Positions 1 through 8,378 of a stretch of 41,131 bases of DNA are shown one piece after another (the first letter of the stretch is position 1; each line of letters opens with the position of its first letter). Source of the stretch: Gammaproteobacteria bacterium. Its GTDB lineage: Bacteria; Pseudomonadota; Gammaproteobacteria; Ga0077536. The notes under the pieces were generated by a model. It saw only the letters and a program-made list of their open reading frames with translations, was not told the origin of the DNA and did not search any database. A program made the position numbers and the translations under genes. The stretch spans positions 1 through 41,131 of the forward strand of contig JAIEQK010000060.1 in NCBI GenBank assembly GCA_019747795.1, given 5' to 3'.

Positions 1-1
1 C

Positions 2-838
2 ACCGCGCTCAAGCCGCCGTCCCCGCCGCCCGCGCCCGCCCCAGCGCCCGCGCCGGCGGCCTTCGCGTTCGACGATGACGACGAGGAAGACATCACCGCC
101 ATGCCGGACAGCGACAAGACCTCGCTTCTCGCGCCGGTGTCGATGACGGAAGAAGCGCCGGACGTGTTCGACCCCTTCGGTGACGCGCCGCCGCCCGCCG
201 CCGTGGAGGACAGCGACTTCATCGCGCTGGACGGCGAGAGCGCCGCGGCCGCGGAGGAAGAGACCTACGTGCCGAGCATCGAACGCGCGGGTCTGTTGTC
301 CGGCACGGTGGCGCGCGCCGAGGCGGAATTCGACGCGGAGGCCTCGGCCTTCTTCGACGAAGAGGATCTCGGTATCACGTCCTCGCCGCTCCCTGGCGGC
401 GTCGCGTCCGTCGAGCAGGGTCCGGAACTGCGTCTCGACGACGACTTCGAAGACGAGCCGACCATGAAGATCCCGGCGCAGGGCGCGCGCTTCGATCCGC
501 CGCTGCGCGACCATGTGCCGCTGGTGGACGACGAGTTCACCGAGTCCGAGACCATGCTGCCCGTGCATCCCGCGTCCGCCGCCAGCGACGACTACGAGCC
601 GCCGGAAGAGGCCACCGCCGACATCAGCATCGACGACTTCATGCGCACCGACTCCTTCGAGGCCCCGGTGCCCGGCCTGGCCGACGACGACGAGGACGCG
701 ACGCTGATGCCGCACCAGGTGCCGAACCGCCCGGTGGCCATCGACGACGTGTTCGACGTCACCGCCGAGGGCACCATTGCGCCGGTGAACCCCGGCGGCG
801 ACGACGACGACGACGCGCCGACGCGCATTCTGCGCTGA
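2..838 (+). CDS. Acidic low-complexity protein, 5' truncated
   Basis: The reading frame is open from the window edge to a TGA at 836-838, so the N-terminus lies outside. The visible 278 residues start with a Pro/Ala-rich linker, then become very rich in Asp and Glu with no predicted fold. Short motifs with Thr in an acidic setting recur: DEPTMKI, ESETMLP, EDATLMP and, at the extreme C-terminus, DAPTRIL, each a Thr followed two residues later by Ile, Leu or Pro. Codon positions show strong GC3 bias, so the frame is real. I do not recognise the family. The missing N-terminal part may carry the defining domain (for example a zinc ribbon, FHA or kinase-related module). birA follows 37 bp downstream. 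Confidence 0.6.
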   Translation, partial: TALKPPSPPPAPAPAPAPAAFAFDDDDEEDITAMPDSDKTSLLAPVSMTEEAPDVFDPFGDAPPPAAVEDSDFIALDGESAAAAEEETYVPSIERAGLLSGTVARAEAEFDAEASAFFDEEDLGITSSPLPGGVASVEQGPELRLDDDFEDEPTMKIPAQGARFDPPLRDHVPLVDDEFTESETMLPVHPASAASDDYEPPEEATADISIDDFMRTDSFEAPVPGLADDDEDATLMPHQVPNRPVAIDDVFDVTAEGTIAPVNPGGDDDDDAPTRILR

Positions 839-875
839 GGCGCGCGACACCGCCCCACGCTGGACGCAGCCCGCG

Positions 876-1841
876 ATGCGCCGCGCCTTTGAACTGCTCG
901 CGCTGCTCGCCGACGGGGAGGAGCACTCGGGCGCGGACCTCGCCTTGCGCATGGGCGTGACCCGTGCCGCAGTGTGGCACCAGGTCGCGCAGCTCCGCGA
1001 GCAGGGGCTCGAGATCGACGCCGCGCGCGGCCACGGCTATCGCCTGGCCGGTGGCTTCGAGGCGCTGGATGCGGCGCGCATCCGTGAGCAACTGGCCCCC
1101 GCCGCGCGCGAAGCGCTGGCGCTGGACGTGCTGACCGTCACCGATTCCACCAACGAACGCCTGCTGGTCGCGCTGAACGCGGGCGATATCCACGGCCACG
1201 CGCTGCTCGCCGAACACCAGACCGCGGGTCGCGGCCGGCGCGGCGATCGCTGGATCTCGCCGCCGGGCTCGGGGCTGTGTCTCTCCCTCGGCTGGCGCTT
1301 CGATCAGCCGCCGACGACCTTCTCGGCGCTGAGCCTGGTAGTCGGGCTCGCTATCGCCGTTTCCCTACGCGAACTCGGCGTGAGCGCGGCCATGTTGAAG
1401 TGGCCGAACGACATCCTGTGCGACGCCGGCAAGCTCGCCGGGATCCTTATCGAAATGCGCGCCGAAGCCGGCGGCCCGTGCCGCACCGTGATCGGCATCG
1501 GCATCAACGTGCACATGTCCGAAGAGTCGCGCCGCCTCATCGACCAGCCGGTCACTGACATCGAGCGCGCGAGCGGCAGCAGCATCTCGCGCAATCGCCT
1601 GGCCGCCGTGCTGCTCTCGGCGCTGGTCGACGCCCTGCCGCGCTTCGGGCGCGAGGGCTTCGCCGCGTTTCGCGCCGAGTGGTCGCGCTACGACGCCTGC
1701 GTCAATCGCCCCGTGCGCTTGGAGATGCCCCATCGCACCGTCGCCGGCATTGCGCGCGGCGTGGACGACCACGGCGCGCTGCTCATCGAACACGAAGGCC
1801 GCCTGGAGGCCTTCGTCTCAGGACACCTGCTGCGTGTCTGA
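876..1841 (+). CDS. birA: Biotin--[acetyl-CoA-carboxylase] ligase / biotin operon repressor
   Basis: 321 residues, the usual length for bifunctional BirA. Residues 1-60 form a winged helix-turn-helix (GVTRAAVWHQVAQL recognition region, then the HGYRL wing). The catalytic domain follows, with the biotinyl-AMP loop GRGRRGD at 118-124, KWPNDI at 175-180 and the GILIEMR strand; a small C-terminal domain ends at VSGHLLRV. The family makes biotinyl-5'-AMP, transfers biotin to the carboxyl carrier protein of acetyl-CoA carboxylase, and the DNA-binding form represses biotin synthesis. The stop overlaps the GTG start of coaX by 8 bp, so the genes are translationally coupled, as in many gammaproteobacteria. 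Confidence 0.96.
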   Translation: MRRAFELLALLADGEEHSGADLALRMGVTRAAVWHQVAQLREQGLEIDAARGHGYRLAGGFEALDAARIREQLAPAAREALALDVLTVTDSTNERLLVALNAGDIHGHALLAEHQTAGRGRRGDRWISPPGSGLCLSLGWRFDQPPTTFSALSLVVGLAIAVSLRELGVSAAMLKWPNDILCDAGKLAGILIEMRAEAGGPCRTVIGIGINVHMSEESRRLIDQPVTDIERASGSSISRNRLAAVLLSALVDALPRFGREGFAAFRAEWSRYDACVNRPVRLEMPHRTVAGIARGVDDHGALLIEHEGRLEAFVSGHLLRV

Positions 1842-2583
1842 ACTGCTCCTCATCGACATCGGCAACACGCGGGTGAAGGCCGCGTTGCTGGACGACGACA
1901 GCATGATGCTGCTGCCGCCGGCCGCCACGCGCAGCGATGAGGCCTTCAGCGCCTGGGCGCCCCATGTCGAACGCGCGCCGGCGCGGGTGGTGGTGTCGAA
2001 CGTGGCCGGCGCCGAGGTCGCCATGCATCTCGTGCGCTTCGCGCGTGAGCGCTGGCAAGTCGAACCCGAGTTCGCGCTGCCGACCCGCAGCCGCGCCGGC
2101 ATGACCACCCGCTACCGCGAGCCCGAGCGCCTGGGTGTCGACCGCTGGCTGGCCGCGCTCGCCGCGTGGCGCGAGATGCGCGGGCCGGTGTGCGTGATCG
2201 ATGTCGGTACCGCGCTCACCGTGGACGTGGTGCTGGCCGACGGCACCCACCTCGGCGGACTCATCGCCCCCGGCCCGGAACTCCTGCGTACGAGTCTGAC
2301 CCGCGGCACCGCGCAGCTCGAGAGCGACGGCATCAGCCTGGTGGAGGGCTTCGCCGACAATACCCGCGATGCGATCTCGCTCGGCTGCACCGATGCCTTG
2401 GGCGGACTCTTCCTGCGCGTCGCCGACAGGCTCGCGCGCTTCGCGCCCGGCGTCGACTTCGAGTGGTATCTCACCGGCGGCGCCGCGCCCCTGGTCGAGG
2501 CGCTGATGCCCGCGCCCGTGCGCTTCGTGCCGGAGCTCGTGCTGCGCGGGCTCGCCGTGCTCGCCGCGACCAGCGCGTCGTGA
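1834..2583 (+). CDS. coaX: Type III pantothenate kinase
   Basis: 249 residues from a GTG start inside the end of birA. Although the frame stays open further upstream, the protein clearly begins at VSELLLIDIGNT: the family's ATP-binding DIGNT motif sits at residues 8-12. GVDRW (101-105) and the second phosphate-binding motif IDVGT (122-126) follow, with GGLIAPG at 141-147. The enzyme phosphorylates pantothenate in the first step of coenzyme A synthesis; type III enzymes belong to the ASKHA fold, need a monovalent cation and are not inhibited by CoA. Its TGA overlaps the GTG of the next gene (GTGA), completing a three-gene coupled operon. Confidence 0.95.
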   Translation: MSELLLIDIGNTRVKAALLDDDSMMLLPPAATRSDEAFSAWAPHVERAPARVVVSNVAGAEVAMHLVRFARERWQVEPEFALPTRSRAGMTTRYREPERLGVDRWLAALAAWREMRGPVCVIDVGTALTVDVVLADGTHLGGLIAPGPELLRTSLTRGTAQLESDGISLVEGFADNTRDAISLGCTDALGGLFLRVADRLARFAPGVDFEWYLTGGAAPLVEALMPAPVRFVPELVLRGLAVLAATSAS

Positions 2584-3347
2584 GAACGCTCGCCGTCCTG
2601 CTGCTGGTGGTGAACGTCGGCCTCATCACCTGGCAGTATCGCGAACACATTCGCACGCTCGCGAGCGAGTACCGCGTGCAGCCGCCGCCGCCCCAGAACG
2701 CGGCCACGCTGAAGCTCCTCGCCGAACTCGAGACCCTGCCCGCGTCGCGTGACAAGCAGGAGGCGGAAGTGCCCGCCGCACCCGTCGCCGCCGAAGTGCA
2801 GGCCGACGTCGCGCCCGCGGACGTGTGCCTGGACGTCGGCCCCTTCGGCGACGCCGCCAGCCGCGACCAGGTGCGCGACTGGCTGCGCGACTACGTCGCG
2901 GCGAGCTACGCCAGGCGCGAGACCGTGCGCAAGAAGCAGTTCTTCTGGGTGTACATGGAACCGAGCACCGACGCCATCGCCCAGCAGAGCCTGGCGGAAC
3001 TGAAGGAGCGCGGTATCACCGATACGCTGCTCATACGTCGCGGCGAGATGAAGAATTCCATCTCCTTGGGCTTCTTCCGCTCCCAGGACTCCGTCAACCG
3101 CCGCCTGGCCGAGCTGAACGAAAAGGGCTACAAGCCCGTGGTCGTGCCACGCTTCGAGACCAGCGAACTCTACTGGCTCGCCGTGCGCTTAAGCCAGGAC
3201 ACCCCTGAAGCCCCCACCATCCCCGACACCCTGCTCGGCGCGAGCGCCAAGCAGAAGCCCATCGACTGCGCCGACCTCGTCACCGACACCGTCGCCGACG
3301 GCCCCGCCACCCCCACCGGCCCCCTGGTCGAAGGCCTCACGAACTAG
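2580..3347 (+). CDS. SPOR-domain membrane protein downstream of coaX
   Basis: 255 residues from a GTG overlapping the coaX stop by 4 bp; the open frame upstream is the coaX shadow. One N-terminal transmembrane helix (LAVLLLVVNVGLI, about residues 4-16) is followed by a Pro/Ala linker. A C-terminal SPOR-like domain starts at CLDVGPF (83-89) and repeats the pattern at ISLGFFRS (161-168), typical of the two halves of the SPOR RNP-like fold, which binds denuded septal peptidoglycan. The topology suggests an inner-membrane anchor with the SPOR domain in the periplasm. The pairing with birA/coaX is conserved in pseudomonads and relatives; its exact role there is not known to me. Confidence 0.82.
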   Translation: MRTLAVLLLVVNVGLITWQYREHIRTLASEYRVQPPPPQNAATLKLLAELETLPASRDKQEAEVPAAPVAAEVQADVAPADVCLDVGPFGDAASRDQVRDWLRDYVAASYARRETVRKKQFFWVYMEPSTDAIAQQSLAELKERGITDTLLIRRGEMKNSISLGFFRSQDSVNRRLAELNEKGYKPVVVPRFETSELYWLAVRLSQDTPEAPTIPDTLLGASAKQKPIDCADLVTDTVADGPATPTGPLVEGLTN

Positions 3348-3403
3348 TCCGCCGTGGCCAAGCGCCGCCGCGCTTGCGACAATAGCCACGCCCCTCAAGC
3401 CAT

Positions 3404-3476
<73 letters not shown>

Positions 3477-3793
3477 TCAATTCGCCTGGAACGTTCACAG
3501 CCGCGCCGCGGCACCCTCGTCGTTGTCCCTGTCCCTGCTTGATTGACGGCGATGCTCCAAGCTGTCATTTACACACTTCCGGCGCCGATCAGGTGCTGGT
3601 GCGACGCCTGCGACCGCGGTGTAATTCGCGGCGCGACCTTGCGTTAGGGTCTTGACGGGACAGATGGGGGGATAAGTGGGCATCTGACGATCAAGGTTCG
3701 GGAGCTGCTGATGACTACGCAGCGGTAACCGATTCGTTGTTTTTCGCTCTTCGACAACCGGCCCCAATGTGCCACGGACACGAGAGTCACCAC
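3477..3793. other. Gene-free low-GC segment after tRNA-Thr
   Basis: About 315 bp without a convincing gene. Base composition falls below that of the neighbours immediately after the tRNA. A short frame ending in HLTIKVRELLMTTQR and a TAA near 3728 reads like protein but has a stop just upstream and no start, so it may be a remnant. I see no hairpin terminator, no transposase piece and no copy of the tRNA 3' end on the far side of the patch. Confidence 0.4.
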
Positions 3794-4288
3794 ATGCTTG
3801 ATATACATGACAGCGCGGCCGTACCTGCTGCGCTCCTGCGGCAAGAAAACGACCTTCCGATGGTTGAGATAGGCCCCGGCGTTGCAATCCAACTTCTCCA
3901 GGTGGACTTCGACCACAACATTCGGGTCACCCGGGCAAAGCTCGCGCCAGGGGTGAAGCTACGCACACACAAACACACGGGCCATGTCTTCGCATGGACA
4001 CTCGCCGGGACGTGGCGCTACTTGGAATACCCGGAGAGCAGTCAAGCGAACTCTTACTTGTACGAACCCGCAGGATCGACCCACACTTTGGCTGTGCCGG
4101 AGGACAGCACGGAGCCTGCCGATGTGATCTTCATCGTTCACGGTTCCAACATCGAACTCGGCCCTTCAGGACAGATTGAAGGCGCGACGAGCGCCATGGA
4201 CATAGCACGCGCGTACCTCCGGGCGTGTAAGGAGAAAGGGGTGGCTCGACCGAATGTGATGGGGCTTCCGGCGGATTGGCAGGGTTGA
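3794..4288 (+). CDS. 2,4'-dihydroxyacetophenone dioxygenase-like cupin
   Basis: 164 residues from ATG 3794 (ATG 3737 would add 19 residues with no extra match). A single cupin domain shows RTHKHTGHVFAWTL at 57-70, WRYLEY at 74-79 and GSTHTLAVPED at 94-104. H59, H61, E78 and H97 fall where this dioxygenase family places its three-His-one-Glu metal ligands. The C-terminal pattern IDIARAYLRAC...VMGLPADW is also family-like. Characterised members cleave the C-C bond of 2,4'-dihydroxyacetophenone; related cupins are often misnamed, so the substrate is open. The gene lies in the low-GC patch behind tRNA-Thr, and codon use is visibly less GC-biased than in the neighbours, suggesting transfer. Confidence 0.75.
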   Translation: MLDIHDSAAVPAALLRQENDLPMVEIGPGVAIQLLQVDFDHNIRVTRAKLAPGVKLRTHKHTGHVFAWTLAGTWRYLEYPESSQANSYLYEPAGSTHTLAVPEDSTEPADVIFIVHGSNIELGPSGQIEGATSAMDIARAYLRACKEKGVARPNVMGLPADWQG

Positions 4289-4431
4289 GCAAGATTGCTG
4301 GGAGCCCGCGCATTGACCGTGATCCGGCGTCAAGTCCGACTCGCCATCGAACCAGATATGCGTGGGCAACTCAGTCCCATGGTCCCTGTATGAAAGGAGT
4401 ATAGGTCCGAAGCCGATTCCACTCTGCGTCG

Positions 4432-4917
4432 ATGCCGCAATCCAACAACGTGCGCCTCGCCGCGTTGACAACACAAGCTATCGCCTGCGAGGGGGTCAAT
4501 TTGAATCCGAACAACTCGATAGAACTCGTTCTCCGCTTCTGGCGAGAGCTGTGGAATCCTCCCTACAATCTCGCAATGATAGACGAGATCCTGTCAGAGG
4601 ATTTCGTGCTCGTAAGCGCCGGAACGGAAATCGTCTCCCGTGCGGCGTTCAAGGAATGGGTGATGCGGCTGAATTCTGTCTTCCACGACGGTCGCTTCTA
4701 CGTCGCCGACACCCTGGTCAACTCGGACGGAACAAAAGTGGTCGCACGCTGGAGAACCACTGGAATAAACAACGGGATGTTCGGTCTGCCTCCTGACCGT
4801 CGAGCTGTCGAATTCACCGGCATCTCAATCCTGCAGATCCGCGGCGACCGTATAGTGCAGCAGTGGGCGGAGCGAAGCGCATTGGAATGCTATCAACGGC
4901 TTTCTGTAGCGACCTAA
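4432..4917 (+). CDS. SnoaL-like / NTF2-fold protein
   Basis: 161 residues from ATG 4432. TTG 4501, preceded by GAGGGGG at the usual distance, would give 138 residues beginning LNPNNSIELVLRFW and may be the true start, since the first 23 residues do not look conserved. The core has the SnoaL/ester-cyclase pattern: an N-terminal helix with FWRELWNPPYNLAMIDEILSEDFV, then VVARWRTTGIN, VEFTGISILQIRGDRIVQQW and a C-terminal strand. Such proteins are small alpha+beta cones that may isomerise or cyclise polyketides, but many have no known activity. It shares the low-GC composition of the cupin gene upstream. Confidence 0.72.
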   Translation: MPQSNNVRLAALTTQAIACEGVNLNPNNSIELVLRFWRELWNPPYNLAMIDEILSEDFVLVSAGTEIVSRAAFKEWVMRLNSVFHDGRFYVADTLVNSDGTKVVARWRTTGINNGMFGLPPDRRAVEFTGISILQIRGDRIVQQWAERSALECYQRLSVAT

Positions 4918-4965
4918 TCCTAAAGCCGCTACCAAGGAACTGGCACCGAAGAGTTTCCGTACCGC

Positions 4966-5391
4966 TTGCGTTACCCGCGACCGGAATACACCCCTCTTCA
5001 GACTCGGGCCGACGATTCCTTGCTGCGGGCCACCACGCTGACCGCGCGCGAGCGCCTGCCAGAGTTCGCCGTGTTACTGGCAGGGCCGTGCGAGGGCGCG
5101 CTCGCGAAGCTGCGTTTCGCCAGCAGTACCGAGCAGGTGGAGCAGCTGTGGGCGGAGGTCGCAGAAGTGCCAGGCGCCGAGGAACTCGGCGTGCGGTTGG
5201 TGACGCCGCCGGCCACGCATCACGATGTGATCGATCGCCTGCGTCATTGCCGCTTCGATGATGTCGAGGACTGGCAGGTGCGCGCCGCGGGCGGCAAGCT
5301 GCACGATTGCTTCACGCAGCGGGCGATGTCAGCCCTCGCGCGGCGTGTCGGGGTGACCTTGCCTGAGGAACTCGCGGCGCAGGAGGCGTAG
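4966..5391 (+). CDS. Hypothetical protein, possibly 5' truncated at island edge
   Basis: 141 residues from TTG 4966; the frame is open back to a TAA at 4921 and offers no ATG upstream. High-GC codon use resumes within this gene, from about 4985. The protein is mostly helical and charged, with VLLAGPCEGALAKLRF and HCRFDDVEDWQVRAAGGKLHDCF as its most distinctive stretches. I do not recognise a family. The lack of a good start and ribosome site, together with the composition change at its 5' end, suggests the remaining part of a native gene cut by whatever placed the low-GC patch upstream. Confidence 0.45.
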   Translation: MRYPRPEYTPLQTRADDSLLRATTLTARERLPEFAVLLAGPCEGALAKLRFASSTEQVEQLWAEVAEVPGAEELGVRLVTPPATHHDVIDRLRHCRFDDVEDWQVRAAGGKLHDCFTQRAMSALARRVGVTLPEELAAQEA

Positions 5392-5444
5392 TACGAGGAC
5401 CTTTGAGCGCGTCACATGCGCTGCGTAAGTTCACCTCGCGAGCC

Positions 5445-5478
5445 TTGCAATGCCCGTAGCCTCCACCTAGGGTGACGG
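5445..5478 (+). promoter_or_regulatory. Possible promoter with overlapping inverted repeat
   Basis: TTGCAA (5445-5450) and TAGGGT (5468-5473) are 17 bp apart. An imperfect palindrome CCTCCACC-TAG-GGTGACGG (5460-5478, six of eight half-site bases symmetric) covers the -10 side. The layout resembles MerR-family sites lying between promoter elements, but no MerR gene is nearby. Weak evidence. Confidence 0.25.
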
Positions 5479-5572
5479 TGAACCATCGCCGCGCCTTCGC
5501 CGGTCGCAGGCGCGAGCGCGGCATCATCACCATTCCCTCGGGACAGGACCGCCCTTGTTCGAGGATCCTGTC

Positions 5573-6232
5573 ATGTCGAAAGTCCGCGTCGAGAGTTTCA
5601 CCATTTCCCTGGACGGCTTCGGCGCCGGCCCGGGCCAGGATCTGAACAATCCCCTGGGCGTCGGCGGTACGGCGCTGCACGCCTGGGCGATGACCACGCG
5701 CACCTTTCAGCGCGCGGTGTTCGGCAAGGAGGAAGGCACGACCGCGGGCATCGACGAGGCCTATGCCGCGCGCGGCTTCGCCAACGTCGGCGCCTGGATC
5801 ATGGGGCGCAACATGTTCGGCCCGGTGCGCGGCCCTTGGCCGGACGAGTCCTGGCGCGGCTGGTGGGGCGAGGACCCGGTGTACCACGCACCGGTGTTCG
5901 TGCTCACCTCGCACTCACGCGCGCCGCTGGTGATGGCGGGCGGCACGACATTCCATTTCGTCACCACCGGCATCGTCGCGGCCCTCGAGCAGGCGCGCGA
6001 GGCGGCGCAGGGGCGCGACGTGCGCATCGGTGGCGGGGTCAACGTCATCCAGCAGTACCTGCGCGCGCGGCTGATCGACGAGTTGCACATCGCCGTCTCA
6101 CCAGTCCTGCTCGGCGCCGGCGAGCGCCTGTTCGACGGCGTGGACCTGCCCGCGCTCGGCTACGCCTGCACGCGCCACGAATCCTCGCCCAACGCGACCC
6201 ACGTGCTGCTCACGCGCCTGGACCCGCCCTGA
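5573..6232 (+). CDS. Dihydrofolate reductase family protein (RibD C-terminal fold)
   Basis: 219 residues from ATG 5573, eight bases after GAGG; the open frame begins six codons earlier at a TTG without a better site. The sequence opens with VRVESFTISLDGFGAG, typical of the RibD_C/DHFR-like family. It continues with NVGAWIMGRNMFGPVRG (nucleotide-binding strand and loop), FVLTSHSRAPL, and DVRIGGGVNVIQQYLRARLIDELHI, the conserved GGxxxxxxxLxxxLxDELxL signature, ending with SPVLLGAGERLF. Members bind NADPH; outside riboflavin synthesis most have no known substrate. It stands alone and is not in a rib operon, so it is better described as a stand-alone reductase than as RibD. Confidence 0.85.
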   Translation: MSKVRVESFTISLDGFGAGPGQDLNNPLGVGGTALHAWAMTTRTFQRAVFGKEEGTTAGIDEAYAARGFANVGAWIMGRNMFGPVRGPWPDESWRGWWGEDPVYHAPVFVLTSHSRAPLVMAGGTTFHFVTTGIVAALEQAREAAQGRDVRIGGGVNVIQQYLRARLIDELHIAVSPVLLGAGERLFDGVDLPALGYACTRHESSPNATHVLLTRLDPP

Positions 6233-6339
6233 GCCTCACGCGAGCGGGCGCGAATCCCGCCGCCGGGCTGTCGATCCTGCGTCGGCCCGTTCGACCAGTA
6301 GCGAGAGCGAGGTCGAATCACGCAGGAGGAACGAACACC

Positions 6340-6741
6340 ATGCACACCGGAGGCTGTCACTGCGGCCAGGTCCGCTACGAGTCGCGCGGAACGCCGCGCT
6401 TCGCGCTCATCTGTTACTGCCGCGACTGCCAGAGGGCCTCGGGCACCGCCGGCGTGCCGGTGCTGGGCGTGTCCATGGCGGAATTCATCGTGACCGGCGC
6501 GACGCGTACGACGGAAAGCCTGGGCAGCAGCGGCAAGCGCGGCATTCGGCATTTCTGCGCCACTTGCGGCAGCCTGTTGTTCGGCACGCCGGAGGTCGCG
6601 CCGGATCTCGTCACCGTTTACGCAGGCAGTCTCGATACGCTCGAAGCCTTCACGCCGACGATGGCGATCTTCACGCGCTCGCGCCCGGCCTGGGCGGCGC
6701 TCGCGCAGCCACTCACCGAATACGAGGGCGCACCGACGTGA
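6340..6741 (+). CDS. GFA family protein (CENP-V fold), copy 1
   Basis: 133 residues from ATG 6340, with GGAGGA (6325-6330) nine bases upstream. The cysteine layout is that of the glutathione-dependent formaldehyde-activating (GFA/Mss4-like) fold: C6xC8G, C25xC27xxC30 and FC73xxC76G, a two-zinc arrangement. Gfa itself adds glutathione to formaldehyde, but most paralogues are uncharacterised and may act on other glutathione or thiol adducts. The C-terminal half carries the usual VYAGSLD and W/P-rich tail. The other two complete GFA genes in this window have the same length (402 bp). Confidence 0.86.
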   Translation: MHTGGCHCGQVRYESRGTPRFALICYCRDCQRASGTAGVPVLGVSMAEFIVTGATRTTESLGSSGKRGIRHFCATCGSLLFGTPEVAPDLVTVYAGSLDTLEAFTPTMAIFTRSRPAWAALAQPLTEYEGAPT

Positions 6742-6772
6742 GGCAGGACGCCGCCTCTTTGGCGCGCGCGCC

Positions 6773-8377
6773 TCAGCCGAAGGATTCGCTGTGAATGTTC
6801 TCCGGCGCGACACCGGCTGCGACGAGCCATGCGCTGACGTCCGTCACGAAGGCCGTCGGCCCGCACAGGTAGACCGCGCACTCCCGGCTCGGGATGAGCG
6901 TCGCGAGCAGCGCCGCGTTCAAGCGGCCGGTGTGCTCGTCATGACCTGAAGCACGCGCATTCGTCCTCGGCTGGCTGAACACGCGAGTGAGACGCGCCTG
7001 CGAGCCCGCCGCCAGCGCTGCGATCTCCGCGGCCAGCGGCGCTTCATCGCGATTGCGCGCGGCCAGGATGAAGCTGACCGCGCGCCCCTCGGCCACCGCC
7101 GCGGCCAGCATGCTCACCAGCGGCGTGACGCCGACGCCCGCGCCGATCAGGAGCAGCGGTGCGTCGCCGGCCTCGAGGCAAAAGTCACCGGCGGGCGGCG
7201 CGGCGCGCAGCTGTCCGCCCGCTGCCAGGTGATCGTGCAGGACGCGCGAGACGCGACCCTCAGCGTGACGCTTCACGCTTATTCGCCAGCGGCTGTCCTG
7301 CGGTGACGATGACAGCGAATAGCTGCGCACCTCCGGTCGGCCGTCGACCGGCACCGTCACGCTCACATGCTGGCCGGCGATAAAGGGCGGCAGCGGCGCG
7401 CCGTCCGCGCGCTGGAACCAGAAGGACTTCACGTCGCGGCTCTCGTCTTCTACCGCCACGACTTCGAGCGTCAGCGGCGCCGGCGCGCGCCAGCGCAGCG
7501 GCAGCGCGGCGGGCAGTTCCACCACCGCCTCGATGCTCACCATCACCACGCGCTGCGCGCCCGGCCAACGCGCCTCGTCCGGCGTCCAGTCGATGCGCGC
7601 GGTACCGTTCAGTTGCAGCAGGCTGCCGGTGGCGAAGTCGACGAACAGCAGTCCGATGCGCGCGTCCATGACCAGGTTGCCGAGCGTGTTGTAGTGGTTG
7701 TTGCCCGCGTAGTCGGGCCAGGCGAGGGTCGTCGCGTCCAGCACCTGCACGAAGCCGGCGGCGCCGCCGCGATGCGAGGCGTCCATGCCGTAGGCGGCCT
7801 GCTCGCCGCTCGCGCGGTAACCGGTGGCGACGAAGAAGGTGTCGGCGCCGCCGATCCACGCCTGCTGTCGCGGGTCGAGCTTCTCGCTGCGCCGCGCGGG
7901 CGACGCGGTGCCCGTTGCCTGCGTCTCCCAGTCACGCGCATGGATGAACTGCGGGCAGTTGCCGAAGCTCTGGTCCACGCGCAGGCGCGCGCCGCGGGAG
8001 TCGCGGTTCACGATGCGGCCGTTCACGCGGTTGCGACGGCGCGTGTGGAACTCGATACCGAGTATCCCTAGGTCCGCGCCTGGCGCGAAGCTCTCTTCCA
8101 ACGCATCGCCCGGTAACGGCAGGGCGTGGAGGTCCAAGGAGTGGGGATCGGGCGAGTCGGCGACACCCGACGGCGCGGCCAGCACGGTCGCCCACGGACG
8201 CGCCGCGCCGTCGCGCCCAGCGACCACCAGGAACGGCAGCTGCGCGTAGAACGCCCGATGCTGCTCGGGCAGGTAATCGCGCACCACGCGGCGCGCGAAG
8301 GGTTCGATGGCCTCGCGCACACCCATGCGGGTCTGCACCTCGGTCTCGCCGCTGTGAAACGGTGACGGCGTGGCCAA
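6773..8377 (-). CDS. PNPOx-like / ferredoxin-NADP reductase-type fusion flavoprotein
   Basis: 534 residues. Residues about 7-290 are a pyridoxamine-5'-phosphate-oxidase-like split barrel; the opening FHSGETEVQTRMGVRE and QFIHARDW are family hallmarks and support the TTG start at 8377 over ATG 8326. Residues about 300-534 form a flavodoxin-reductase domain with the FAD motif RSYSLSSSP (351-359), NAD(P) motif GAGVGVTPL (412-420) and YLCGP near the end. It stops after the reductase domain and lacks the C-terminal 2Fe-2S ferredoxin found in some homologues, so electrons must go to a separate acceptor or directly to the split-barrel flavin. The start is one base past the VOC stop, indicating translational coupling. 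Confidence 0.86.
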   Translation of the reverse strand: MATPSPFHSGETEVQTRMGVREAIEPFARRVVRDYLPEQHRAFYAQLPFLVVAGRDGAARPWATVLAAPSGVADSPDPHSLDLHALPLPGDALEESFAPGADLGILGIEFHTRRRNRVNGRIVNRDSRGARLRVDQSFGNCPQFIHARDWETQATGTASPARRSEKLDPRQQAWIGGADTFFVATGYRASGEQAAYGMDASHRGGAAGFVQVLDATTLAWPDYAGNNHYNTLGNLVMDARIGLLFVDFATGSLLQLNGTARIDWTPDEARWPGAQRVVMVSIEAVVELPAALPLRWRAPAPLTLEVVAVEDESRDVKSFWFQRADGAPLPPFIAGQHVSVTVPVDGRPEVRSYSLSSSPQDSRWRISVKRHAEGRVSRVLHDHLAAGGQLRAAPPAGDFCLEAGDAPLLLIGAGVGVTPLVSMLAAAVAEGRAVSFILAARNRDEAPLAAEIAALAAGSQARLTRVFSQPRTNARASGHDEHTGRLNAALLATLIPSRECAVYLCGPTAFVTDVSAWLVAAGVAPENIHSESFG

Positions 8378-8378
8378 C

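Noticed and set aside
1750-1833. Upstream extension of coaX
   Set aside because: The extra 28 residues are the birA shadow; the DIGNT motif begins at the GTG 1834 start.
4960-5400. Far-end attachment site of an island at tRNA-Thr
   Set aside because: I looked for a copy of the tRNA 3' end (GGTTCGATTCCTGCAG region) and found none, and no integrase.
5460-5478. MerR/SoxR-type operator before the DHFR-family gene
   Set aside because: Only six of eight half-site bases are symmetric and no MerR-family gene is nearby; kept only as a weak regulatory feature.
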